Shown here: one piece after another, positions 25,051 to 33,988 of the stretch
How positions within the stretch are numbered: the stretch's first letter is position 1
Layout: each line of letters starts with the position of its first letter
Source: an uncultured Verrucomicrobiales bacterium
Lineage (GTDB): Bacteria > Verrucomicrobiota > Verrucomicrobiia > Verrucomicrobiales > Akkermansiaceae
Direction of reading: 5' to 3'
Assembly: GCA_905478925.1 (NCBI GenBank)
Contig: CAJQKQ010000010.1
Coordinates: 1-64,000 of the forward strand
DNA: 64,000 bases
Translations under genes and position numbers: made by a program
Notes under the pieces: model-generated
Told to the model about the DNA's origin: nothing
Databases searched by the model: none
Seen by the model: the letters and a program-made list of their open reading frames with translations, nothing else

Positions 25051-25845
25051 GTGAAAGTCATCGCCGTAGCAAATCAGAAGGGAGGGGTTGGGAAAACCAC
25101 CACCGCAATGAACCTCTCCCACGCTCTCGCCCTCCGCGGCCAACGGGTGCTGCTGATGGATCTCGACTCGCAGGCGAACTGCACCAGCGGGCTCGGCATC
25201 GAGGCGGAGCCGATGTCCTCGATCTATCCGGTTCTACTCGGCGAGGCGGACATACGCAGTAAGTTCGTCACCGGCGGCCGGGAGAACCTGACCTTCGTCC
25301 CCTCGGAAATGGATCTAGCGGGGATCGAGATTGAGCTCGCCCGCTCCGATGACCACCTCACCCGCCTGCGCGGCATCCTCCAGGGACTGAAACCGAACAA
25401 CCTTTTCGAATACTGCATCCTCGACACCCCGCCCTCACTCGGCGTGCTGATGACCGCCGCCCTCGCCGCCGCCGATGAAATCCTCATCCCACTGCAATGC
25501 GAGTGGTTCGGCTTGGAGGGCTTGGCAAAAATCGTCGGCGTGCTCGATCAGATTCGCGACTCGGGAGCGAATCCAAACCTCACTCTCGAAGGCATCGTGA
25601 TGACCATGTATGACGGCCGCACGCTGCTTTCCCGGCAGGTCGTGGAGGAGGTAAAGAACTATTTCCCGGATGAGATCTACCAACAAGTCATCCCCCGCAC
25701 GATCCGCATCAGCGAGGCTCCCTCGCACGGCAAAACAATCTTCGAACACGACCCCTCGGGCAACGGCGCAATCGCTTACGGCAAGCTCGCCGACGAGTTC
25801 CTCGTCCGCCACGCCCGCGTCGGCCCGCTGCTGGCAACCACGTAG
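25051..25845 (+). CDS. parA: ParA/Soj-family ATPase
   Basis: A 264-residue deviant Walker A ATPase from a GTG start. Walker A is K-G-G-V-G-K-T-T with the signature Lys (residues 10-17). Walker A' is L-M-D-L-D-S-Q-A-N, and Walker B is C-I-L-D-T-P-P-S. Its size is that of chromosomal Soj/ParA. No parB or parS was seen beside it, which is unusual for a chromosomal ParA. It may be an orphan that positions other cargo, or parB may lie elsewhere. Confidence 0.85.
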   Translation: MKVIAVANQKGGVGKTTTAMNLSHALALRGQRVLLMDLDSQANCTSGLGIEAEPMSSIYPVLLGEADIRSKFVTGGRENLTFVPSEMDLAGIEIELARSDDHLTRLRGILQGLKPNNLFEYCILDTPPSLGVLMTAALAAADEILIPLQCEWFGLEGLAKIVGVLDQIRDSGANPNLTLEGIVMTMYDGRTLLSRQVVEEVKNYFPDEIYQQVIPRTIRISEAPSHGKTIFEHDPSGNGAIAYGKLADEFLVRHARVGPLLATT

Positions 25846-25850
25846 AGGTA

Positions 25851-25899
25851 ACTCCTCTTCCTTAGGATTTAACGTTTAGAGTTTGGAGTTTGGAATTCA
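25851..25899. repeat. 7-base-period array between parA and ybjN (locus 3)
   Basis: Units GGATTTA, ACGTTTA, GAGTTTG, GAGTTTG and GAATTCA occupy 25865-25899. They follow CTCCTCTTCCTT (25852-25863), the complement of the AAGGAAGAGG core. The last unit contains the stop codon of the minus-strand ybjN-like gene. Only one arm is present, unlike loci 1 and 2. Confidence 0.65.
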
Positions 25900-26412
25900 A
25901 TACTCCTCCTCTTCCCCGCCCGGCACCGGAGGAATGACATCCTCTCTCTCCAGCAGCCTCTCAAGATCGAGATCGGCGATGAGGTCGGCTGGCGTGCCGC
26001 GCACGATGGCGGCGTAAGGCACGATGCGATCCAGCTCGGCGATGGCGCAGTGCACCATGGAGGCGATAATATCGCCGTCGAAGCGGTCTTTCTCGAAGAG
26101 GTTGGTCACGCGGAAGACCAGCATTTCGCGGTCGAGATCATACTCGAAGCTGCCGAGCGTGAGCTGCTTGTTGCCGCGCATCAATAGCTCCAGCAGGGCA
26201 GGCATCTGCGGCTCGGCGATGAACATCGGGCTCTCACCGACCACACTGAGCGCGTTGAGCTCGGGAAACGCCTGCACCACCAGATCGACCCGCGTATGGT
26301 GCGCTTCGAAGCCGGCGCGCAGCACATCGCGGCCTTCGACGAGTTCGGCATGCCAGCCGTTTATCCCGAAAACCTCCTCCACCGATAGGATCTGCCTTGA
26401 ATGCGGTCTCAT
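25897..26412 (-). CDS. YbjN-domain protein
   Basis: A 171-residue soluble protein from ATG 26412. It has the alternating beta/alpha pattern of YbjN-type type III chaperone-like folds, with the segments A-V-V..E-S-P-M-F-I and L-V-F-R-V-T-N-L-F. The C-terminus is acidic (G-G-E-E-E-E-Y). The start overlaps the upstream membrane gene by four bases (ATGA), so they form an operon. Function is unknown; the family is linked to stress or motility regulation in enterobacteria. Confidence 0.6.
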   Translation of the reverse strand: MRPHSRQILSVEEVFGINGWHAELVEGRDVLRAGFEAHHTRVDLVVQAFPELNALSVVGESPMFIAEPQMPALLELLMRGNKQLTLGSFEYDLDREMLVFRVTNLFEKDRFDGDIIASMVHCAIAELDRIVPYAAIVRGTPADLIADLDLERLLEREDVIPPVPGGEEEEY

Positions 26413-26876
26413 GTGGCGCAATCGGATACCCGCCCCAGCACCGCCTTGGCAAGCAAGCTCCGAGTTTTTCTGCGGACAGGTTTCATGGAAAGGTGCATTC
26501 CGGCGGTCTTATCGTCGTTAAAATGCAGGGTCAGTCGCTGCCGTTTTTCATCCACTCCGGCATCGTGGATCTCCTGCCACATCACCACCTGCATGCCCTT
26601 CGCCGGGCGGAAAAAGGGGAAGATCTCCAGCCCCATCGGGGTCAGGATGAGGTAGGCGTGCTTCGTGAGATGCCATGCCAGCAGGAAAAGCCCCACCGCC
26701 GCCGCGGCACATGGAACAGCCCAGGCGGGATGAGGTAGCGCGGGATTTACATCACGGTAGTACCCGGTCGCTAGAAGCGTCACGGCGATCCCGACAAGAA
26801 CCGCACCGACCACGCAGAAACCGACCGCCTGGCCGGATCGGGTGAACCTCAGTTCCTTGTGCGGTTCGCTGAGCAT
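26409..26876 (-). CDS. two-helix membrane protein with a possible PH-like C-terminal domain, unknown
   Basis: A 155-residue protein. Two membrane segments lie at about residues 16-37 and 50-68. The remainder is a beta-rich cytoplasmic part with I-L-T-P-M-G-L-E-I-F-P and W-Q-E-I-H-D-A, reminiscent of bacterial PH domains. It is coupled to the ybjN-like gene by an ATGA overlap. No family name can be assigned with confidence. Confidence 0.55.
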   Translation of the reverse strand: MLSEPHKELRFTRSGQAVGFCVVGAVLVGIAVTLLATGYYRDVNPALPHPAWAVPCAAAAVGLFLLAWHLTKHAYLILTPMGLEIFPFFRPAKGMQVVMWQEIHDAGVDEKRQRLTLHFNDDKTAGMHLSMKPVRRKTRSLLAKAVLGRVSDCAT

Positions 26877-26888
26877 GATGCTTTTACC

Positions 26889-27218
26889 TCAGCGCCGACT
26901 CTTATCATTCGACCCGGCGTTCTCCGCCGCGTCGCTGGTCTCAATGGTGACGAATTCATCTCCGGCCTTGTGGCGGCGCCATGTATTCAGCCCGATCACG
27001 ATGACGAGCCCCAGCAGAAAGAACGAGGCTTCCATAAAAAAAGGCGTGGACATCACCCCGGCGATGGTGCCGAAGCTCTCCCCCAACCAGCCAGGAATGA
27101 ACCGCCAGCCCATGAGGAATGTAATGACCACCGCCGGGACGACAGCCAAGATACAGGCACCCACGAGGATCTGCTTGCCCCGGCTTTCCGCAGCGTCTCC
27201 AGCCTGTTCCTTCGTCAT
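26889..27218 (-). CDS. small two-helix membrane protein, unknown
   Basis: A 109-residue protein from ATG 27218. Membrane segments lie at about residues 17-37 and 57-77 (F-F-L-L-G-L-V-I-V-I-G-L), followed by a charged tail rich in E, D and S. It is 12 bases upstream of the next membrane gene on the same strand, so the three genes down to ybjN probably form one operon. No homology was recognised. Confidence 0.55.
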   Translation of the reverse strand: MTKEQAGDAAESRGKQILVGACILAVVPAVVITFLMGWRFIPGWLGESFGTIAGVMSTPFFMEASFFLLGLVIVIGLNTWRRHKAGDEFVTIETSDAAENAGSNDKSRR

Positions 27219-27316
27219 ACATAGCAGCCTATCGCCGGGAACGGGCGGACTCAACCGGTAATCCATTTCAAAAAGAATTACGGAAAACTTGATTAATTTT
27301 AAAAAGACGCCACCCT

Positions 27317-27532
27317 ATGTCCATCAAAGCGTCTTCCAACCCCCTCAAACCACTCGCTCTCGCCGCATTTCTAGCAGCGCCGCTCGTCTCCGCATGGGCA
27401 TGGAACAACCAGCGCCACGATTTACCGGCCTACCCGGCCACAGACGATCCCACCACTCAGCGCCTGCCCGTTGAGATCATCGCCTCGGAGACGCAGCCCC
27501 AGTGGGTTCTCGTTCCCATCGACCCGAGCTAA
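27317..27532 (+). CDS. small exported protein, unknown
   Basis: A 71-residue frame with a signal peptide (L-A-L-A-A-F-L-A-A-P-L-V-S-A) and a short mature part of about 43 residues containing P-A-Y-P-A-T-D-D-P-T-T-Q-R. It is upstream of the ilvA gene but separated from it by a repeat array. Nothing in it suggests a function. It is plausible as a gene because of the start, signal and codon use. Confidence 0.45.
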   Translation: MSIKASSNPLKPLALAAFLAAPLVSAWAWNNQRHDLPAYPATDDPTTQRLPVEIIASETQPQWVLVPIDPS

Positions 27533-27538
27533 CCCGGC

Positions 27539-27584
27539 TTTCTGAAGTTTTTCTGGTTTCTGATATCTGGATTCTGGTCTCTAA
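27539..27584. repeat. 7-base-period array before ilvA
   Basis: Units TTTCTGA (27539-27545), then after four bases TTTCTGG, TTTCTGA, TATCTGG, ATTCTGG and TCTCTAA up to 27584, seven bases before the ilvA ATG. It resembles the other arrays in period but differs in sequence, with a CTGG core. Confidence 0.6.
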
Positions 27585-27591
27585 TCCGGCC

Positions 27592-29145
27592 ATGACGCGC
27601 GACGATTCCCTGCCCCTGGACCGGCAACTCCGACAGGAAATCCTGCTCGCCCGGGAGCGCATCTATCATTTCGGGCAACCCACCCCGCTTGAGAAGCTCA
27701 TCATCCCCGACGGCCCGGAAATCTGGGTGAAACGCGAGGATCTCTCCCCCATCAAGGCCTACAAATGGCGCGGCGCCGCCAACCGCATGGCAACCCTCAC
27801 GGATATCGAGGCGGCGCGCGGCGTGGTCACGGCCTCCGCTGGCAACCACGCGCAGGGCGTGGCGCTGGCGGCGAAAAAGCTCGGCATCCTCGCCCGGATC
27901 TACATGCCCCGCTCCACCCCGAAGGTGAAAGTCGACGCCGTCTCCGGCCACGGTATGGAATACGTTTCCATCCACCTCACCGGGGACAGCTACGACGAGG
28001 CGGTCCATGCCGCCCGCGCCGATGAGAAACAGACCAAAGCTGTTTACATCCACGCCTACGACGACCTGCAGGTGATGGCCGGACAGGGAACGCTCGCCGA
28101 TGAGGTCGTCCTCTCAGGCCACGGCCCGTTTGATGCCGCCTACCTCCAGATCGGTGGCGGCGGCATGGCCGCAGGCGTTTCCACATGGCTGAAAACCTAC
28201 TGGCCGGAAATCGAGATCGTCGGCGTCGAGGGCGAGGGCCAGGCCTCCATGAAGGCTGCTCTCGCGACCGGAAAACCCGAACCCCTCCCGCAAGTCGACC
28301 TTTTCTGCGACGGCACGGCGGTGAAGCAGGCGGGCGACCTGCCTTTCCAAATTTGCAAGGACAGCCTCAGCCGCATCGCCGTGGTTAGCGATGCACAGGT
28401 CGTTTCCGCGATCCGCACCCTCTGGGAAGGCCTACGCTGCATCTCCGAGCCATCCGGCGCGATGGGGCTCGCCGCAGTGATCGCCGACAAGGAAAAGCTT
28501 ACCGGAAAAAGGGTGCTCGTCGTCCTCTGCGGGGCGAATGTCGACTTCCTCCAGATCGGCCGCATCGCCCAATCCCAGGGTTCCTCCACCCGCAAGAACC
28601 GCACCATCCGCGTCCACATCCCGGAAACCCCCGGCACCATGCTGAACCTCCTCGATAGCTGCTTCTCCGATATCGACATCACCGATTTCCAATACGCCAA
28701 AACCGATCCCTCAGAAGCCTGGCCCGCCTTCACCCTTTCCTCAGACGATCCCGCAGATCTCGCCGCGCTGCCGGCAAAGCTGAATGCCTGCGGCCATGAG
28801 TGGCAGGACATCACCGGAGCGACCGACATCGCTTTCCGTGCCATCCCCTTCCGTGGCGACCTGATCACCAACCCGGCATTCCTCCGCCTCGATTTCTACG
28901 AACGCCCCGGCGCACTCCACGACTTCCTCGCCAAGCGCCTGACCGGAAATGCGAACCTGATCTATTTCAACTACCGCCACTCCGGGGAACGCATCGGCCG
29001 CGCCCTCATCGGAATCGAATTCCCCTCCCCTTTCGAGCGCGATGCCTTCCTCATGGCCATCCCCCCACAGGGCGAGGGCTACCGCCTCTGCGAGCCGCTC
29101 GACGATGCCGCCGCTTCAAGACTTGCATTTCCATGCAAGACATAG
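27592..29145 (+). CDS. ilvA: threonine ammonia-lyase (threonine dehydratase), biosynthetic
   Basis: A PLP enzyme of 517 residues deaminating threonine to 2-oxobutanoate for isoleucine synthesis. The PLP lysine is in S-P-I-K-A-Y-K-W-R-G-A near residue 57. The cofactor phosphate loop is G-G-G-G-M-A-A-G-V near residue 188. The C-terminal third (about residues 335-517) matches the two ACT-like regulatory domains of biosynthetic IlvA, so feedback control by isoleucine is likely. The start is ATG 27592, after the repeat array. Confidence 0.93.
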   Translation: MTRDDSLPLDRQLRQEILLARERIYHFGQPTPLEKLIIPDGPEIWVKREDLSPIKAYKWRGAANRMATLTDIEAARGVVTASAGNHAQGVALAAKKLGILARIYMPRSTPKVKVDAVSGHGMEYVSIHLTGDSYDEAVHAARADEKQTKAVYIHAYDDLQVMAGQGTLADEVVLSGHGPFDAAYLQIGGGGMAAGVSTWLKTYWPEIEIVGVEGEGQASMKAALATGKPEPLPQVDLFCDGTAVKQAGDLPFQICKDSLSRIAVVSDAQVVSAIRTLWEGLRCISEPSGAMGLAAVIADKEKLTGKRVLVVLCGANVDFLQIGRIAQSQGSSTRKNRTIRVHIPETPGTMLNLLDSCFSDIDITDFQYAKTDPSEAWPAFTLSSDDPADLAALPAKLNACGHEWQDITGATDIAFRAIPFRGDLITNPAFLRLDFYERPGALHDFLAKRLTGNANLIYFNYRHSGERIGRALIGIEFPSPFERDAFLMAIPPQGEGYRLCEPLDDAAASRLAFPCKT

Positions 29146-29211
29146 CAAATCCGCAGCGTTTCAAATCATCTCGACACAAGACCGGCAACGGTCACACTTT
29201 TGCCCCACTCC

Positions 29212-29934
29212 ATGCGGACAGCGATTTTTGGCGACATCCATGCAAACCTAGAGGCTCTCGAAGCCGTCCTAGAGGATGCTGCGAGCCAGCATGTCACGGA
29301 CTACGTCTGCCTCGGCGATGTCGTTGGCTACAACGCCGATCCCGCCGCCTGCCTCAACCTCATCCGCGACATGGGCTGCCCCACCGTCAAGGGCAACCAC
29401 GACATGGACGCCTCCGAGGACTATTCGCTCGACTCGATGAACCCGGTCGCCGCCACCGCAATGAAATGGACACGCGAGCAACTCGACGAGGATCAGCGCC
29501 TCTGGCTCAAACGCCTCCGTATGGTCCGGCAGGTCGGTGACTACACCATCGTCCACAGCACACTCGACCAGCCAGTCCACTGGAACTACGTGACCAACCG
29601 CTTCGACGCGATGTCGAACTTCTCTTACCAGTTCACCCAACTCTGCTTCCACGGCCACACCCACGTGCCGCGTGTCTATATCAAATCGGACAAAGTCCGC
29701 GAGGTGCCCGCCGAGTCCGTGGAGATCGAGGCCAACGCAAAATACTTCATCAACGTCGGCTCCGTCGGTCAACCCCGCGACGGCGACCCGCGCGCCTGCT
29801 ACGCGATCTACGACCACGACTCCAACCTCATCGTCTTCCGCCGCATCAGTTACGACATGGAGACAACGCAGAAGAAAATTCTCGAAGCAGGCCTTCCCGA
29901 AATGCTCGCAGAGCGCCTTGAGGAAGGCCGCTGA
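29212..29934 (+). CDS. metallophosphoesterase, YfcE/DR1281-type
   Basis: A 240-residue binuclear metal phosphoesterase. Ligand motifs are G-D-I-H-A-N near residue 7, G-D-V-V-G-Y, G-N-H-D-M-D, H-S-T and C-F-H-G-H-T-H-V-P. The order and spacing are those of small calcineurin-like phosphodiesterases. The start is ATG 29212 (M-R-T-A-I-F-G-D); a TTG at 29200 is in frame. No neighbour reveals its substrate. Confidence 0.88.
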   Translation: MRTAIFGDIHANLEALEAVLEDAASQHVTDYVCLGDVVGYNADPAACLNLIRDMGCPTVKGNHDMDASEDYSLDSMNPVAATAMKWTREQLDEDQRLWLKRLRMVRQVGDYTIVHSTLDQPVHWNYVTNRFDAMSNFSYQFTQLCFHGHTHVPRVYIKSDKVREVPAESVEIEANAKYFINVGSVGQPRDGDPRACYAIYDHDSNLIVFRRISYDMETTQKKILEAGLPEMLAERLEEGR

Positions 29935-30091
29935 CCGGCAACCACGGAAGATTGCTTGAATGATGGAGCGGACGGTCTACGTACGACCCTGCGACTCGGC
30001 CAGCGGATTAATCCGGTATTTTCCGAGCGCAACCCGATTCGCTGTTTCACACCGCGAAACCCGGGAATCAACCAACACTCAAGCAATCAAA

Positions 30092-31156
30092 ATGAAACGG
30101 ACAATAACGGTATCCTGCCTGCTGGCAGCGATGTGCATGGCAACGACCGGCGTCTCGAACGCCCAAACCAAAGCCCGACCCGATCCGGACGGCAAACCGG
30201 CGAACATGTCCAAGCCAGTTAAGGTCTTCATCCTGTTGGGCCAGTCCAACATGGTCGGTGCCGGCAAGGTCAAGGGCGACAAGGAGGGAACCCTCGAACA
30301 CGCCGCCAAAACGGAAAGCCTCTACCCGTTCCTCGTCGATGGCGAAGGAGCTTGGACCGGAAGAAAAGATGTCCGCTACGTCCGCTACATGAATGGCAAG
30401 GAGTTAAAAAACATCTGGATGACCGTTTCAGAAGGAAAGATCGGCCCCGAGCTCGGCATCAGTCATCAACTGGGCAACGCCCTCGACGAACCGGTCATGA
30501 TTCTTAAGAGCTGCACCGGCAACCGCAGCCTCGGCTGGGATCTCCTGCCTCCGGGCAGCGAGTCCTTTGAATTCGAGGAAATGGACAAGAAGTCCAAGGA
30601 GATGAAGACTTTCATCTACCCCGGCTACAAAGGATCCCCCGGCGAATGGGAAAAAGGCACGGAACCTGAGCCCATCGGCTGGTATGCCGGCAAGCAGTGG
30701 GACACCGACATCGCCGATGCGAAGAAGGTTCTCGAGAATATTAGCAAATACTATCCCGAAGCCAATGGATTCGAAGTCGCCGGCTTCATCTACTGGCAGG
30801 GAGACAAGGATCGCTACAGCCTCGCCCACGCCAGCCGCTATGAGCAGAACCTCGTCAACTTCATCAAGTCCCTGCGCAAAGAATTCAACGCCCCTGAGGC
30901 GAAATTCGTCTGCGCAACCCTCGGCCAGAGCACCAAACAAGACGCCAAGGGCAACGACAAACTCGTCCTCGACGCCCAACTCGCCGTCGACGGCGAGAAC
31001 GGCAAGCACCCCGAATTCAAGGGCAGCGTCGCCACCGTCTACAGCAATCCGCTCAGCAAGGGCGGCGCCTCGAACGGTCACTACAACGGCGACTCCCGCA
31101 CCTACATGAACGTCGGTCTCGCCCTCGGGGAAGCCATGGCGATACTGCTAAAATAA
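30092..31156 (+). CDS. exported sialate O-acetylesterase-like (SASA/CE) protein
   Basis: About 354 residues with a signal peptide ending A-Q-T after ATG 30092. The SGNH-like nucleophile block is L-G-Q-S-N-M-V-G near residue 48. Later, I-Y-W-Q-G-D-K-D replaces the more common W-x-Q-G-E-S-D, and N-G-H-Y-N-G-D-S may supply the His. Such proteins de-acetylate carbohydrates. The altered catalytic Asp/Glu block means activity is uncertain. It stands alone, before the mre operon. Confidence 0.75.
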   Translation: MKRTITVSCLLAAMCMATTGVSNAQTKARPDPDGKPANMSKPVKVFILLGQSNMVGAGKVKGDKEGTLEHAAKTESLYPFLVDGEGAWTGRKDVRYVRYMNGKELKNIWMTVSEGKIGPELGISHQLGNALDEPVMILKSCTGNRSLGWDLLPPGSESFEFEEMDKKSKEMKTFIYPGYKGSPGEWEKGTEPEPIGWYAGKQWDTDIADAKKVLENISKYYPEANGFEVAGFIYWQGDKDRYSLAHASRYEQNLVNFIKSLRKEFNAPEAKFVCATLGQSTKQDAKGNDKLVLDAQLAVDGENGKHPEFKGSVATVYSNPLSKGGASNGHYNGDSRTYMNVGLALGEAMAILLK

Positions 31157-32544
<1,388 letters not shown>

Positions 32545-32581
32545 GCCCCGGAGGCTCCCCGCAAGGGGAATCCCAACGGCC

Positions 32582-33388
32582 ATGAAACCGCTCAACCTGA
32601 TCGCATTGCTTCTCTTCCTCGCGGGAGCGACGTGGGCGCTCACGCGCAGCGAACCCATTGTCAGGGAAATCCAGGTCGCCTATTTCAAGGCCATCGCGCC
32701 AACCCTGAAGTCGGGATCCGCACTGGAAACGAAAGCTCGGGAACTCCTCACGGAAACCAAACACTCGAAAGAACTCGATGCGGAGCTTTCCACCATCCGC
32801 GGCGAGATCGGCCGACTGCGCATCATCGAATCCCGTTTCAAGGCGCTTGAGAGGGAGAACTCAGAGCTGCGCCATGCGCTGAATTTCAAGAAAGCCACCA
32901 GCTTCGATGTTGTCGCCGCACAGATCATCCGCCGCCATCCGACCACGTGGTGGCAGACGATGGAGATCAATGCGGGTGAGAACCGCGGCATAGGCATCCA
33001 GCTTTCGGTGCTTTCCAACGACGGGCTTGTCGGGATCATCGACCGCCCCTTCAAGCAACGTTCCTCCGTCCTCCTCATCACCGATGAGAAATGCCAGGTC
33101 TCGGTCCGCGTGGAGGGCTCGCCGGAAGGTGGTATTCTTAGCGGCCAGCGCGGGGAGTTCGAAAGGAACCCCACCCTACGCCTCCAATATCTTTCCAAAA
33201 ACGCCTCACTCAAGCCGGGCCAGCGTGTGTTCACCTCGGGTCGTGGCGGAATTTTCCAGCCCAACATCCTCGTTGGCACAATCATCTCGGTTGAGAGGGG
33301 TCCGCTCGACTCCGAAGCCTTGGTCAAGCCCGCCGTGGATCTCAGCGATCTCGGCACGGTGTTTGTCGTCCTCTCGGAAAACCACTGA
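32582..33388 (+). CDS. mreC: rod-shape determining protein MreC
   Basis: A 268-residue bitopic periplasmic scaffold. One membrane helix (about residues 5-17), then a coiled coil (about 44-105, rich in E/K/L with heptads) and the beta-barrel domain with V-G-I-I-D-R, Q-R-S-S-V-L-L-I-T-D and S-G-R-G-G-I-F. The order and length match MreC. It is 37 bases after mreB and 12 before mreD. Confidence 0.9.
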   Translation: MKPLNLIALLLFLAGATWALTRSEPIVREIQVAYFKAIAPTLKSGSALETKARELLTETKHSKELDAELSTIRGEIGRLRIIESRFKALERENSELRHALNFKKATSFDVVAAQIIRRHPTTWWQTMEINAGENRGIGIQLSVLSNDGLVGIIDRPFKQRSSVLLITDEKCQVSVRVEGSPEGGILSGQRGEFERNPTLRLQYLSKNASLKPGQRVFTSGRGGIFQPNILVGTIISVERGPLDSEALVKPAVDLSDLGTVFVVLSENH

Positions 33389-33400
33389 TCAACCAACTCA

Positions 33401-33979
33401 TTGTTCCGCTACAACGTCAGCACAGTCTTCCTTCTGCTCGCCGCATTCCTGGCTCAGCAGTTCGTGCCTGCGTTCTCCGGACTGAGCCACGCCCGCATCC
33501 TGCTCGTCCATCTCGTCTTCCTCTGCTCGGCAGTCACCGTCACCACCCCGACAATGCTACTCATGGCATTCATCGGCGGCATCTTCTGGGATGCCCATTG
33601 CTCCCTCGCTCCCATCATCGCCGATCCCGAGATCTATTCCAAACCCGTTGAATCGCTCCGCTTCGGCTACTCCATCCTGCTTTTCGGCGGGATGGGATTT
33701 CTCATGCAAGGGCTGAATCCTCTTTTCCGCCAGGGGAAATGGCATTTCTCGGCCGCCCTCACAGGCATCGCCACCTTCCTCTACCTGGCCGCGGATTACT
33801 GCCTCATCTCCTTTGTCCGCGGCGACTTCGTAATCAGCCGTGCCATTGTGCGGCTAATGACCTATACCTCGCTTCTGACCATGCTATTTTCCCCTCTCAT
33901 CTTCTGGCTCCTGTACCGTTTGGCGAAACTCTTCGACCATTCGCTCTATCCGGAAGCTAACAGGAACAGACGCAGATAA
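33401..33979 (+). CDS. mreD: rod-shape determining protein MreD (probable)
   Basis: A 192-residue membrane protein with five to six segments and a TTG start after the mreC stop. Position between mreC and the PBP2 gene, size and topology fit MreD. Sequence conservation is low in this family, so the call is by context. The C-terminus is basic (N-R-N-R-R-R). It lies nine bases before the mrdA start. Confidence 0.8.
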   Translation: MFRYNVSTVFLLLAAFLAQQFVPAFSGLSHARILLVHLVFLCSAVTVTTPTMLLMAFIGGIFWDAHCSLAPIIADPEIYSKPVESLRFGYSILLFGGMGFLMQGLNPLFRQGKWHFSAALTGIATFLYLAADYCLISFVRGDFVISRAIVRLMTYTSLLTMLFSPLIFWLLYRLAKLFDHSLYPEANRNRRR

Positions 33980-33988
33980 CCCTTCACC

